Positions 33,701 through 41,144 of a stretch of 64,000 nucleotides of DNA are shown in pieces; within the stretch, counting starts at the first letter, position 1; every line of letters begins with the position of its first letter. Below the pieces are notes generated by a model that saw only the letters and a list, made by a program, of their open reading frames with translations, did no database searches and had not been told where the DNA came from. The stretch comes from Alloenteromonas sp963588055 (GTDB taxonomy: Bacteria > Bacillota_I > Bacilli_A > RFN20 > CAG-826), in contig CAVAGB010000004.1 in the NCBI GenBank assembly GCA_963588055.1, positions 34,879 to 98,878 on the forward strand. The letters run 5' to 3'. The translations under genes and the position numbers were made by a program.

Positions 33701-34593
33701 CTCTTTACGAGAGTTACGTTGGAATCGCGAAGAGAAGCCTCGAGGTGGAAGATTTCGATTTCTTGGCGAAAGTCTATGGCAGGGCCAACCCGGATTTAGG
33801 GGAAGTCACGGGCTATGATTCCTATTTGTCAGCCCAAGAGAATCTTTATAACGTTGACGCGGACCTCGCCAAAGAACGTTTGATCAACTTCTTCAATGAC
33901 GCCACTGGGACTGAATCGGGGCAATATAAAGATCAGCTGCTCCCTTGCTATGCTTACGTCATCGGAGGCTATCCTTACGTCCTCAGGGACAGCTATGAGA
34001 ACGGCGAGCAATTCAGGGACATCGTCTCCTTCTACACTTATAAGAATTTCGCGACCAAAGGGGCAAAAGCCCCCGCCATCAAGAAAGTGGATGAAAAACA
34101 GCTAACCGATGAGGAGATTATCTTCGCCCCCGTCCATAAAAGAAGGGCAAGCAAGAAGACGATCATCGATCCTGACGACCCCGTGAGGGAGATCCTCGAT
34201 TACGGCAGCAGGCTGCATCGTTACATGGAGCTCGTCGATTTGAAGACCAAAGACACCTCCTTCATCAAAAACGAAAGGGAAAGAAAGCTCATCGACAAGG
34301 TCTTGTCCACCTCATTGCTTAATGATTTGGATGGCTTTGAAATCTACCAGGAATACGGTTATTACGATGAGGAATACCTCACGACTGGATCGATTGACCT
34401 CTTGCTGGTGGGGAGAGGCGAGATTCGCATCATCGACTACAAGACCAAGCACATCGACGATCCCGCCTACCTTGACCAGCTGGGGGTTTATCGCCGCAAC
34501 GTCTGCTCCCTTTTCGGCGTCTCGCCTTCGAAGGTCAAAGCCTATTTGCTGCCCTTGACTGGTGAAGAAGCCAAACTGGCGAACCTAGACTGA
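30700..34593 (+). CDS. addA: ATP-dependent helicase/nuclease subunit AddA
   Basis: 1,297 residues. UvrD-type helicase: motif I SAGAGSGKTKTL (about 25), motif II YIMVDEYQDTND, motif III GDPKQAIYAFRNS, motif V DLMTIHASKGLERR and motif VI RLIYVALTRAQN. The C-terminal RecB-type nuclease has GSIDLLL..IRIIDYKTK (about 1,230-1,250) and LDQLGVYRR. It provides ATP-driven 3'-5' translocation and one nuclease of the AddAB complex. Start chosen at ATG 30700 (GGAGAGG nine bases upstream); ATG 30691 is also possible. Overlaps addB. Confidence 0.93.
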   Translation: MKKFIDPKDHNAEQYRAILAPSSIDILISAGAGSGKTKTLSKRVNHLIVEGEVDPSALLVLTFTDNAAHEMEERIVNSFAEDEDPEIRALGVKMLSSHIQTFDSFSQYLVSKYANRLGIASSISILDATIESTKINQFLDDIFKEHYENPAERDSFVAMLAKYNTASDENTKNVILDLYHNMQKLMPRAKQEFYERYDELYLSKEKFASMRSQYISGLKKKVIGVLLRLAYRWNYENKLTSIQEINEFFAKPTFFQSPFWISTNYEFLDKPYQEVYSLLSLDDDSFIAKAKEYHAKGFKKCFPFPKKKELGDIEDDRDLKGFHTALCHVFDTNDATLIDACKLLGNVDDDYKAYLESKDDVHLLLRMERELEERLLSYKQETNCFTFSDVSSMSLRLLTEPEFEDIAEEVRSRFSYIMVDEYQDTNDFQEAVIDSLLKPNKEGKRAHLFCVGDPKQAIYAFRNSNVKLFLNRQERLKSNPPSEVIHMNKNYRSGPHFLDEVNYFFKFCMRKDQGDVDYLDPGEQLAHDGKTYKKDYPHFGIYRIVSTSGCDDNQKKMDYEIHAIVDDIKKKIASAFPVYDRGGDSIRPCRYSDFAILCRTKKSFAAFQKAFQENDMPLNVKVDTNLLDVNAILAFESLVGMLYAIVKNDDHDLPHLFASLARSYLFSYEDSKVLSALAGLKERDNPYKLIKNDPIYLSLLCFKKSHEDKPFREIFLDLIEEFGVIKKLYEIGNVGDNIEKLDSLFGLALTQEKMGEGIEDFVELFSSIKRYALPFEAETSVSAENSVDLMTIHASKGLERRIVYMPVSQCQFTKGFLGEQPDYDYDTDLGILLPRYTLSPWLKKEGEEPLKQSVYSLPHLLYKARCQASDPDFDEHVRLIYVALTRAQNSCYLVGDRDAKVGNQKSLYYLLDQLPHRKVFEPNLLKRCLNEGVFGGEYAKYLDAVELQKNASFISKEDFGKGIGEELLEERYPIYQQMRQEFLLKGIEKQIEDSLGKMTNALYESYVGIAKRSLEVEDFDFLAKVYGRANPDLGEVTGYDSYLSAQENLYNVDADLAKERLINFFNDATGTESGQYKDQLLPCYAYVIGGYPYVLRDSYENGEQFRDIVSFYTYKNFATKGAKAPAIKKVDEKQLTDEEIIFAPVHKRRASKKTIIDPDDPVREILDYGSRLHRYMELVDLKTKDTSFIKNERERKLIDKVLSTSLLNDLDGFEIYQEYGYYDEEYLTTGSIDLLLVGRGEIRIIDYKTKHIDDPAYLDQLGVYRRNVCSLFGVSPSKVKAYLLPLTGEEAKLANLD

Positions 34594-34607
34594 GAAGGAA
34601 GAATTGC

Positions 34608-34713
34608 ATACCGACATACCGAAAAGCGAAGGCTTTGAGGCGATAAAACGGTATTTTGTCACCGCAAGGCCCCTCTGAAAACAATATATCGGTAAGACGA
34701 TATTGGTAAACCG
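34608..34713. repeat. Cluster of CGGTA/TACCG half-sites upstream of hydC
   Basis: ATACCG occurs twice 8 bp apart (34608, 34616), and the inverted element at 34649 (CGGTAT), 34690 (CGGTAA) and 34704 (TGGTAAACCG). The cluster fills the 209-bp gap between addA and hydC. It may be the operator of the hydrogenase operon, or a solo repeat array like those beside the ATPase genes. It does not fit the Rex consensus. Confidence 0.5.
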
Positions 34714-34802
34714 TTCTTTTTATTGCGCCCGCGCATATTGAACTTACAATTAATCCGTTGTCTAAATTCGATTTCGAACAAGGTTTTTTGGAGGATTGCT
34801 TT

Positions 34803-35291
34803 ATGACAATTCGCGCTGATGTGCGCAGGGGGATCGAGGAGATTTGCGATAGCTACGCAAACGAGCCTTCGCCCCTGATGATGATTCTGTCGGCCATTCA
34901 GAAAAAATATGGCTACATCCCTTTGGAGGTGCAGGAGGTGGTCTCTTCAAAGACCGGCATCCCCGTCGCCGAAATCTATGGCGTGGTGACTTTCTATTCC
35001 TTCTTCTCCCTCAAGCCGAAGGGAAAATACGTCGTGGGCATTTGCCTCGGCACGGCTTGCTACGTCAAGAATTCGCAAGCGGTCCTAGATAAGTTCACGG
35101 AGAAGCTAGGCATCAAAAGCGGCGAGACCACGGAAGATGGGCTTTTCACGATCGAGGCCATCCGCTGCATCGGCGCCTGCGCCCTCGCCCCGGCTATGTC
35201 GATAAATGGCAAGGTCTATCCTAAGGTGACCCCCGACCAGGTCGCCAGAATCATTGACGAATACCGCAACAAGGAGAACCTCGATGCTTGA
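34803..35291 (+). CDS. hydC: [FeFe] hydrogenase subunit HydC (NuoE-like, [2Fe-2S])
   Basis: 162 residues from ATG 34803 (GGAGG at 34790-34794); an upstream ATG at 34758 lacks a ribosome site. Thioredoxin-like [2Fe-2S] subunit: LSAIQKKYGYIPLEV, VTFYSFF, and the cluster cysteines in ICLGTACYVKNS (C-x4-C) and CIGACALAPA (C-x3-C). In the HydABC complex it sits between the NADH-binding HydB and the catalytic HydA. It overlaps hydB by eight bases. Confidence 0.94.
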   Translation: MTIRADVRRGIEEICDSYANEPSPLMMILSAIQKKYGYIPLEVQEVVSSKTGIPVAEIYGVVTFYSFFSLKPKGKYVVGICLGTACYVKNSQAVLDKFTEKLGIKSGETTEDGLFTIEAIRCIGACALAPAMSINGKVYPKVTPDQVARIIDEYRNKENLDA

Positions 35292-37161
35292 CCCAATCAA
35301 AACCCCCGAGCAGCTGGAGCAAGACATCGCTTCCTGCGAAGACGCCTTCAAAAAGAAAATCAGCGGCTATGGCGGCAAAAGGACCGTCATGGTCTGCGGA
35401 GGCACCGGCTGCTTGGCCAACAACTCCGAATCGATCCTCGATGAGTTGAAGAAGCAGATCAAGGAACATGGGTTAGAAGACAAAGTGGCGATCAACCACG
35501 TCGGCTGCTTCGGCTTCTGCTCCCAAGGGCCCTTCGTGAAGATCTACCCCGAAGACACGCTTTACCGCACGGTGAAGCTTTCCGACGTCAAGCAGATCGT
35601 TGAAGAGGACCTCCTCCAAGGCAAAGTCTGCGAGAACCTCCTTTACGTCGACCCCTCCACCCATCAGAAGGTGCAGAGGCAAGACGACATCAACTTCTAC
35701 AAAAAGCAGATCCGCGTCTCTTTGCATGGCTGCTCTTTGATCAACCCCGATTTCCTTGAGGAAGCGCTTGGCTACGACGGCTTCAAGGCCCTCAAGAAGG
35801 TCCTCACCGAGATGACCCCTCAACAAGTCATCGATGAGGTCCTCGCCTCCGGGCTCCGCGGCAGGGGAGGCGCTGGCTTCCCAACCGGCAGGAAATGGCA
35901 ATTCGCCGCGAACGTGCAATCGGATCAGAAATACATCGTCTGCAATGGCGACGAAGGCGATCCCGGCGCGTTCATGGACCGTTCTATTTTGGAAGGCAAC
36001 CCCTTCGAGGTCATCGAAGGCATGATGATCGCCGGATACGCCTTCGGGGCCAGCGAGGGCTATTTCTACGTCCGCGCCGAATACCCCGTCGCCGTCGAGA
36101 GGCTTGAAAGGGCCATCAAGGACATGGAGCAAGTCGGGTTGCTAGGAGACAACATCCTCGGCACCAACTTCAGCTTCCGCGCCCACCTTCGCTTAGGGGC
36201 AGGCGCCTTCGTCTGCGGCGAAGAGACCGCGCTGCTTAATTCCATTGAAGGCAAGAGGGGCATGCCTCGCCCCCGTCCTCCCTTCCCCGCCATCAAGGGG
36301 CTCTGGGGGAAACCCACCTGCGTCAACAACGTCGAGACCCTCGCCCAAGTGCCTTACATCATCCGCGTCGGCGCGAAGGAATACGCCAAAATCGGCACCG
36401 AAGGAAGCAAAGGCACGAAGGTCTTCGCTCTCGGAGGCAAGATCAACAACGTCGGCCTCGTCGAGGTCCCGATGGGCACCACCCTCCGCACTTTGATCTT
36501 CGATATCGGCGGAGGCATCCCCGGCAACAAACGCTTCAAAGCCATCCAGACCGGCGGCCCTTCCGGCGGCTGCTTGACCGAGAAAGACCTCGATACCCCG
36601 ATCGACTACGACTCCCTCGTCGCCAAAGGCTCCATGATGGGCAGCGGCGGGGCGATCGTCATGGATGAGGACAACTGCATGGTCGACGTCGCCTCCTTCT
36701 ACATGGATTTCATCTGCAACGAGTCCTGCGGGAAATGCTCTCCCTGCCGCATCGGCACCAAGAGGCTTTACGAGATGCTGCAAAAAGTCACTAACGGCAC
36801 CGCCACTGAGCAGACCCTGAAAGACATGAAATACCTCGCGACCGTCATCAAAGACGGCTCGCTCTGCGCCCTTGGGCAGACCTCGGCCAACCCCATCCTC
36901 TCCACGATGGTCAATTTCCCTGAGGAATACGAGGCCCACGTCAAAGACAAGAAGTGCCCCGCCCACGTCTGCAAGAAGCTCATGCAGTACTACATCGATC
37001 CGGAAAAGTGCAAGAAGTGCTCGAAGTGCGCGCGCAATTGCCCTGCCAGTTGCATCAGCGGCGTCCCGGGCAAAGTGCCTTACGTCATCGACCAGAGCAA
37101 GTGCTTGAAGTGCGGCGCCTGCATGAGCGGCTGCCCCTTCCACGCGATTGAGAAACGCTGA
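35284..37161 (+). CDS. hydB: [FeFe] hydrogenase subunit HydB (NuoF-like, NADH/FMN)
   Basis: 625 residues. An N-terminal thioredoxin-like [2Fe-2S] domain (about 1-125, VCGGTGCLANNS, CFGFCSQGP) is followed by the NuoF core with the NADH/FMN glycine loop (GLRGRGGAGFPTGRKW, about 195). A SLBB domain comes next, then the N3-type [4Fe-4S] motif ESCGKCSPCRIGT, then a C-terminal 2x[4Fe-4S] ferredoxin (CKKCSKCARNCPASC, CLKCGACMSGCPF). It oxidises or reduces NAD(H) in the electron-bifurcating complex. ATG 35284 overlaps hydC. Confidence 0.95.
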   Translation: MLDPIKTPEQLEQDIASCEDAFKKKISGYGGKRTVMVCGGTGCLANNSESILDELKKQIKEHGLEDKVAINHVGCFGFCSQGPFVKIYPEDTLYRTVKLSDVKQIVEEDLLQGKVCENLLYVDPSTHQKVQRQDDINFYKKQIRVSLHGCSLINPDFLEEALGYDGFKALKKVLTEMTPQQVIDEVLASGLRGRGGAGFPTGRKWQFAANVQSDQKYIVCNGDEGDPGAFMDRSILEGNPFEVIEGMMIAGYAFGASEGYFYVRAEYPVAVERLERAIKDMEQVGLLGDNILGTNFSFRAHLRLGAGAFVCGEETALLNSIEGKRGMPRPRPPFPAIKGLWGKPTCVNNVETLAQVPYIIRVGAKEYAKIGTEGSKGTKVFALGGKINNVGLVEVPMGTTLRTLIFDIGGGIPGNKRFKAIQTGGPSGGCLTEKDLDTPIDYDSLVAKGSMMGSGGAIVMDEDNCMVDVASFYMDFICNESCGKCSPCRIGTKRLYEMLQKVTNGTATEQTLKDMKYLATVIKDGSLCALGQTSANPILSTMVNFPEEYEAHVKDKKCPAHVCKKLMQYYIDPEKCKKCSKCARNCPASCISGVPGKVPYVIDQSKCLKCGACMSGCPFHAIEKR

Positions 37162-37172
37162 GGAGAAAGAAC

Positions 37173-38975
37173 ATGGAAAACGTCAATATCAACATCGAAG
37201 GCCGCATCTACAGCGTCCCCAGCAACCTCACCGTCCTCGAAGCCGCACGCAAAGTCGGCTACAACATCCCCACCCTCTGCTACTGGAAGAACGGGGAGAA
37301 CTCCTTGGCTAGCTGCCGCGTCTGCCTGGTCGAGGTCCGCTCCGCTAGAGGCTCTCGCCTAGTCGCAAGCTGCGTCTATCCCGTTTCCGACTGCCAAGCC
37401 GAGAAGGGCTTTGAGATCCATATCTCCTCGCCCATGGCCATCAACGCCAGACGCACCTCCGTCGAGCTATTGCTAAGCAACCACTCCCAAAACTGCCAGA
37501 CCTGCGTGAAGAACGGGCGCTGCGAATTGCTCCACGTCGCCGATCTTGTCGGCGCCAGAGACCATCAATTCGAAGGCGAGAAAACCCCTTCTTGCTATGA
37601 TGACGCCGCCCCTGGCATCGTCAGGGACACCAGCAAATGCATCCTTTGCGGTCGCTGCATCGAACGCTGCAAGAAAGCCCAAGGGATCGGCATCCTCGGC
37701 TTTGAGAAGCGCGGATTCCAGACGATCGTCGGGCCCGCGTCGAATCGCTCTTTCGCTAATGCCCCCTGCATTCAATGCGGGCAATGCATCGAAGTCTGCC
37801 CCACCGGAGCCTTAAGCGAGCATCGCGAAATCGGCAAGGTCGATGAGGCGATGATGCAAGGCAAATACGTCGTCGTGCAGACCGCCCCCGCGGTTCGTGC
37901 CGCCATCGCCGAGGAATTCGGCCACAAGATCGGCGAGGAAAACGGGACGGGCAAAATGGTCGCCGCGCTCCATCGCCTTGGCTTCAAGAAGGTCTTCGAC
38001 ACCAACTTCGGCGCCGATCTCACCATCTTGGAGGAATCCCAAGAGCTCATTAACCGCATCAAGTCCAACGATGTCTTGCCCCAGATCACCTCTTGCTCCC
38101 CTGGTTGGATCAACTACCTCGAATACTTCTACAGCGACCTCATCCCCCATGTGAGCACCTGCAAGTCTCCTCATGAGATGGAAGGGGCGATCATCAAGAG
38201 CTATTTCGCGAAGACCCATGACCTGAAGCCCGAAGACATCTTCGTGGTTTCCGTGATGCCTTGCACGGCGAAGAAAGGCGAGGCGCAGAGGAGTGAAAAC
38301 GCGGCGGTGGAGGGCTTGCCTGACGTCGACGCGGTCTTGACCACCCGCGAGCTCGCCGTCCTCATCAAGCGCGCCGGCTTGCTTTGGGATGAGCTCCCCG
38401 AAGAGGATTTCGATCAGGACCTGCTTGGCCAGTACTCTGGCGCGGGGGTCATCTTCGGAGTCACAGGAGGGGTCATGGAAGCGGCGCTGCGCACCGCATA
38501 TCACACCTTGACCGGCGAAGAATACGGGCCGATCGATTTCGCTTCCGTCCGCGGCTTTGCCGGGGTGAAGGAAGCCGAGATCAACATCAAAGGCACCGTT
38601 CTTAAGGTCGCGATCGCTTCAGGCATGAAGAACGCGAAGCCGCTGCTCGATGAAATCCGCGCGGGCAAATCGCCTTATGCCTTCATTGAGATCATGGGCT
38701 GCCCGGGCGGCTGCATCAATGGCGGCGGACAACCCTTCGTGAAGCCCAATCTCCTCGCGGGGAAAGAGGCTCCCGACATTCTGGACACCTATTGCCAGAA
38801 GAGGGCCGACATCCTCTATTCGATCGACGAGAAATCAACGATCCGCCAGTCGCATAACAACCCCGACATCAAAGCGCTTTACGCGAACTTCCTCGGCGAG
38901 CCTTGCGGAGGGATCTCTGAGAACCTCCTCCATACCCATTATCGCGCCAATCGCGAAAAGTTCCCTGGGAAGTGA
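37173..38975 (+). CDS. hydA: [FeFe] hydrogenase catalytic subunit HydA (group A3)
   Basis: 600 residues. An N-terminal [2Fe-2S] ferredoxin domain (LCYWKNGENSLASCRVCLVEV) is followed by the His-Cys cluster region (HSQNCQTCVKNGRCELL) and two [4Fe-4S] sites (CILCGRCIERC, CIQCGQCIEVCP). The H-cluster motifs are all present: L1 TSCSPGW (about 306), L2 MPCTAKKGE (about 361) and L3 MGCPGGCINGGGQP (about 507). It evolves H2 with electrons from NADH plus reduced ferredoxin. Maturases HydEFG are not in the window. 11 bp after hydB. Confidence 0.96.
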   Translation: MENVNINIEGRIYSVPSNLTVLEAARKVGYNIPTLCYWKNGENSLASCRVCLVEVRSARGSRLVASCVYPVSDCQAEKGFEIHISSPMAINARRTSVELLLSNHSQNCQTCVKNGRCELLHVADLVGARDHQFEGEKTPSCYDDAAPGIVRDTSKCILCGRCIERCKKAQGIGILGFEKRGFQTIVGPASNRSFANAPCIQCGQCIEVCPTGALSEHREIGKVDEAMMQGKYVVVQTAPAVRAAIAEEFGHKIGEENGTGKMVAALHRLGFKKVFDTNFGADLTILEESQELINRIKSNDVLPQITSCSPGWINYLEYFYSDLIPHVSTCKSPHEMEGAIIKSYFAKTHDLKPEDIFVVSVMPCTAKKGEAQRSENAAVEGLPDVDAVLTTRELAVLIKRAGLLWDELPEEDFDQDLLGQYSGAGVIFGVTGGVMEAALRTAYHTLTGEEYGPIDFASVRGFAGVKEAEINIKGTVLKVAIASGMKNAKPLLDEIRAGKSPYAFIEIMGCPGGCINGGGQPFVKPNLLAGKEAPDILDTYCQKRADILYSIDEKSTIRQSHNNPDIKALYANFLGEPCGGISENLLHTHYRANREKFPGK

Positions 38976-38991
38976 TTCTCTAAGCTCTATG

Positions 38992-39016
38992 GCGCCCGTC
39001 TTGCACGGGCGCTTTT
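38992..39016. terminator. Terminator after hydA (bidirectional)
   Basis: Perfect 8-bp stem GCGCCCGT / ACGGGCGC with a 5-base loop CTTGC and a TTTT tail, between convergent hydA and the phosphatase gene. Confidence 0.85.
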
Positions 39017-39672
39017 CAGATGGAAAGAACCAGTTTTTGCAGCTCTTTTGGTGTGGAGACGATGTAATCGGATCTACTTAGCAGTTCTTCCGTGTAGAAG
39101 CCATATCCCCATTTTACGAGGACGTTTTTGAGCCCTGCGTTGTGGGCGGTGTCCACGTCGAAAGATGAGTCGCCCACGTAAAGGGTCTCCTCTTTCTTCA
39201 AAGCGAATTTGTCGACGATCCTCAAGGTGGAGGCGGGGCTTGGCTTAGGGAGTTCCCCTTCCTTTTGGCCCGAAATACCTTCGAAAAGTGAAGGCAGGTA
39301 ATGGGGAACGACGATTTGGGCGAGGGCGTCCGGTTTATTCGAAACGACGAACATGCGTATCCCTTTGGCCAAAAACCCCTTAAGGACGTCTTCTAGGCCT
39401 GGGAAAGGCTTGGTGTTGTCTTCCTGATAGGCTTTGTATAAAGGCATGTAAGCCTTCTGCAAGGAAGCGAAGCGCTTAGGGTCGTCCCCCTTTTCTTTCA
39501 AAGCCTTTCTGACGAGACGCTCAGCCCCTCCCCCAATCAGCCCTTTCGCCTCTTCAAGGGAGAAGGAATAGCCGTATCCTTCTTTCTTGAGGGCGTCGTT
39601 GATTGCGCGGGTGATGTCGGGGAGGGTGTCTAGCAAGGTCCCGTCCAAGTCGAAAATCAGGTTCTTGATCAT
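39016..39672 (-). CDS. gph: HAD-family phosphoglycolate phosphatase-like hydrolase
   Basis: 218 residues. HAD motif I is FDLDGTLLDT (about 7-16), the cap starts SLEEAKGLIGGGAERLV, motif II is VVSNKPDALA, motif III has Lys in LPKPSPAST, and motif IV is YVGDSSFDVDTAHNAG. Closest to Gph/PpaX enzymes acting on phosphoglycolate or pyrophosphate; the exact substrate is not certain. TATAAT at 39682-39687 (minus strand) is nine bases before ATG. Confidence 0.85.
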   Translation of the reverse strand: MIKNLIFDLDGTLLDTLPDITRAINDALKKEGYGYSFSLEEAKGLIGGGAERLVRKALKEKGDDPKRFASLQKAYMPLYKAYQEDNTKPFPGLEDVLKGFLAKGIRMFVVSNKPDALAQIVVPHYLPSLFEGISGQKEGELPKPSPASTLRIVDKFALKKEETLYVGDSSFDVDTAHNAGLKNVLVKWGYGFYTEELLSRSDYIVSTPKELQKLVLSI

Positions 39673-39702
39673 TGCCCCATCATTATAGGCTTCAAGACGG
39701 TC

Positions 39703-40356
39703 TCATTCGGCGGATTCTTCCCCTTTGGCTTTGCTCTTCAGCACGCTGCGGGCCCATTTGAGATAGCGCGCGTAAAGATAGGATGCCTTCTTAAGGGGGA
39801 TGTCCAACTCTTCTGCGGCCTCCCTGATGCTATAGCCATCGAGATGGTACTTCACGAGCTGAATCGCGATGGGGTCGATCTTCTTCGGGAGCCTTGTGTA
39901 TTCGGCGAGGGTCTCGGCGTAGTTGAAGAAGGCCCTTGGGTCGTCCAAAGTCCCTTCTTCGCCTACGACGTCCCCTAGAGTCAACTCCGAATCCTCGCAT
40001 TTGGAGATCGGGTCGTCTAAGTAGCTAGTTACCATGTCGTTGCTTTTGGAGTGGTAGCTTTTGATGAGGTTCGTCGCCGAAGAGCAGAGGCAGGTGATCA
40101 GGTAGGAGCGGAAGGGGACCGGGCCGAATAGATAGGTCCTCTCCGCATTCAGATAGCCATGGAAGAAGGCGTCGTTGATGTCCCAATCGCTGAGCTGAGG
40201 AGCGATGGTCGGGCAGGCGGCGTAGATGAGCTTGTGCCGTTCGGCGTAACAGCGGGCGACGAGGGCGTCGTGAGCCAACTCATCCCCCATTCTGGCGCGC
40301 AGCAAAAGATCCTCATTACTGACTCCTTCGTAGGAGTCGGCTTTTGTTTTACTCAT
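39703..40356 (-). CDS. sigH: Sigma-70 family factor, positional orthologue of SigH
   Basis: 217 residues from ATG 40356 with AGGAGA eight bases upstream. Region 2 covers about 25-95 (SNEDLLLRARMGDELAHDALV ... FRSYLITCLCSSATNLIKSYH). Region 4 has a helix-turn-helix (YSIREAAEELDIPLKKASYLYARYLKWAR, about 175-205). It is quite divergent, so the name rests mainly on position: cysS-rlmB-sigH next to rpmG-secE-nusG is the B. subtilis order, here inverted as a block. In B. subtilis SigH drives competence and sporulation genes; no sporulation gene is seen here. Confidence 0.7.
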   Translation of the reverse strand: MSKTKADSYEGVSNEDLLLRARMGDELAHDALVARCYAERHKLIYAACPTIAPQLSDWDINDAFFHGYLNAERTYLFGPVPFRSYLITCLCSSATNLIKSYHSKSNDMVTSYLDDPISKCEDSELTLGDVVGEEGTLDDPRAFFNYAETLAEYTRLPKKIDPIAIQLVKYHLDGYSIREAAEELDIPLKKASYLYARYLKWARSVLKSKAKGEESAE

Positions 40357-40387
40357 AACTTGTTCTCCTAGCAGGCAAGAAACGCGG

Positions 40388-41107
40388 TCAGCGATTGCGC
40401 AAGGATGAAATCTGTGCGAGATAGATTCCGGTGGCCACGGAAGCATTCAAAGAATTGACGTGTCCCACCATGGGGATTTTGGTTACGAAGTCGCTGTCGC
40501 GGAGCAATAGGCGCGAGATGCCGAAGCCCTCGCTTCCGACTATTAAGCCGATGGGGCATTTGTAATCCACTTCATCGTAGGCGGTTTTGCCGCTGCCGTC
40601 GCTAGCGACGATCCAAAAGCCATTGTCTTTGAGCTTCTTTATGGCCTGAGATAAATTTGGGACAGAAGCGACCTTGGCATAGCATATGGCGCCGGTTGAG
40701 ACCTTTGCCACGGTGCCATTCAAGGGGACCTCACCGCGCTTCTTCATGATGATCCCGTCGACGCCAAAGGCATCGCAGGACCTCAGAATCGCGCCTAAAT
40801 TGTGAGGATCTTCTATCCCGTCCAAAATCAGAATGAGAGGAAAACGATTGCTCTTGGAGCCTTCAATCAGCTCTTCAAGCGAATAGTTCTTCCAATCTTT
40901 GCAGATTGCCACAAACCCCTGGTGAGAGGGATTTTTGGCAATCCGCGTCAAATCGCTATCACTTGCGAATTCGACACAGATTTTTTTTGCTTTGGCCATT
41001 ACCACTATAGGATCTGCCTCAAGCCGCTGGGACGAAATCAATTTCGTAGCGGAGTTCGAGGAGACGGCCTCGCGTACGGCGTTTTTGCCGCAAATAATTA
41101 TACCCAT
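40388..41107 (-). CDS. rlmB: TrmH/SpoU-family 23S rRNA 2'-O-methyltransferase RlmB
   Basis: 239 residues. An N-terminal L30e-like RNA-binding domain (GKNAVREAVSS) is followed by the SPOUT knot with motifs ILILDGIEDPHNLGAILRSCDAFG, GLIVGSEGFGISRLL and VGHVNSLNASVATGIYL. It methylates G2251-equivalent in 23S rRNA; another TrmH-type RNA target is possible. GGAGGAAATTTT precedes ATG 41107. Co-directional with cysS and sigH; mrnC and yacP, usually in this group, are missing. Confidence 0.92.
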   Translation of the reverse strand: MGIIICGKNAVREAVSSNSATKLISSQRLEADPIVVMAKAKKICVEFASDSDLTRIAKNPSHQGFVAICKDWKNYSLEELIEGSKSNRFPLILILDGIEDPHNLGAILRSCDAFGVDGIIMKKRGEVPLNGTVAKVSTGAICYAKVASVPNLSQAIKKLKDNGFWIVASDGSGKTAYDEVDYKCPIGLIVGSEGFGISRLLLRDSDFVTKIPMVGHVNSLNASVATGIYLAQISSLRNR

Positions 41108-41144
41108 AAAATTTCCTCCAAGAAAAGACCTTGAAATCGTCAGT

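Noticed and set aside
34803..38975. NADH dehydrogenase (complex I) fragment
   Set aside because: NuoE- and NuoF-like subunits are followed by a subunit with all three H-cluster motifs, so this is HydABC.
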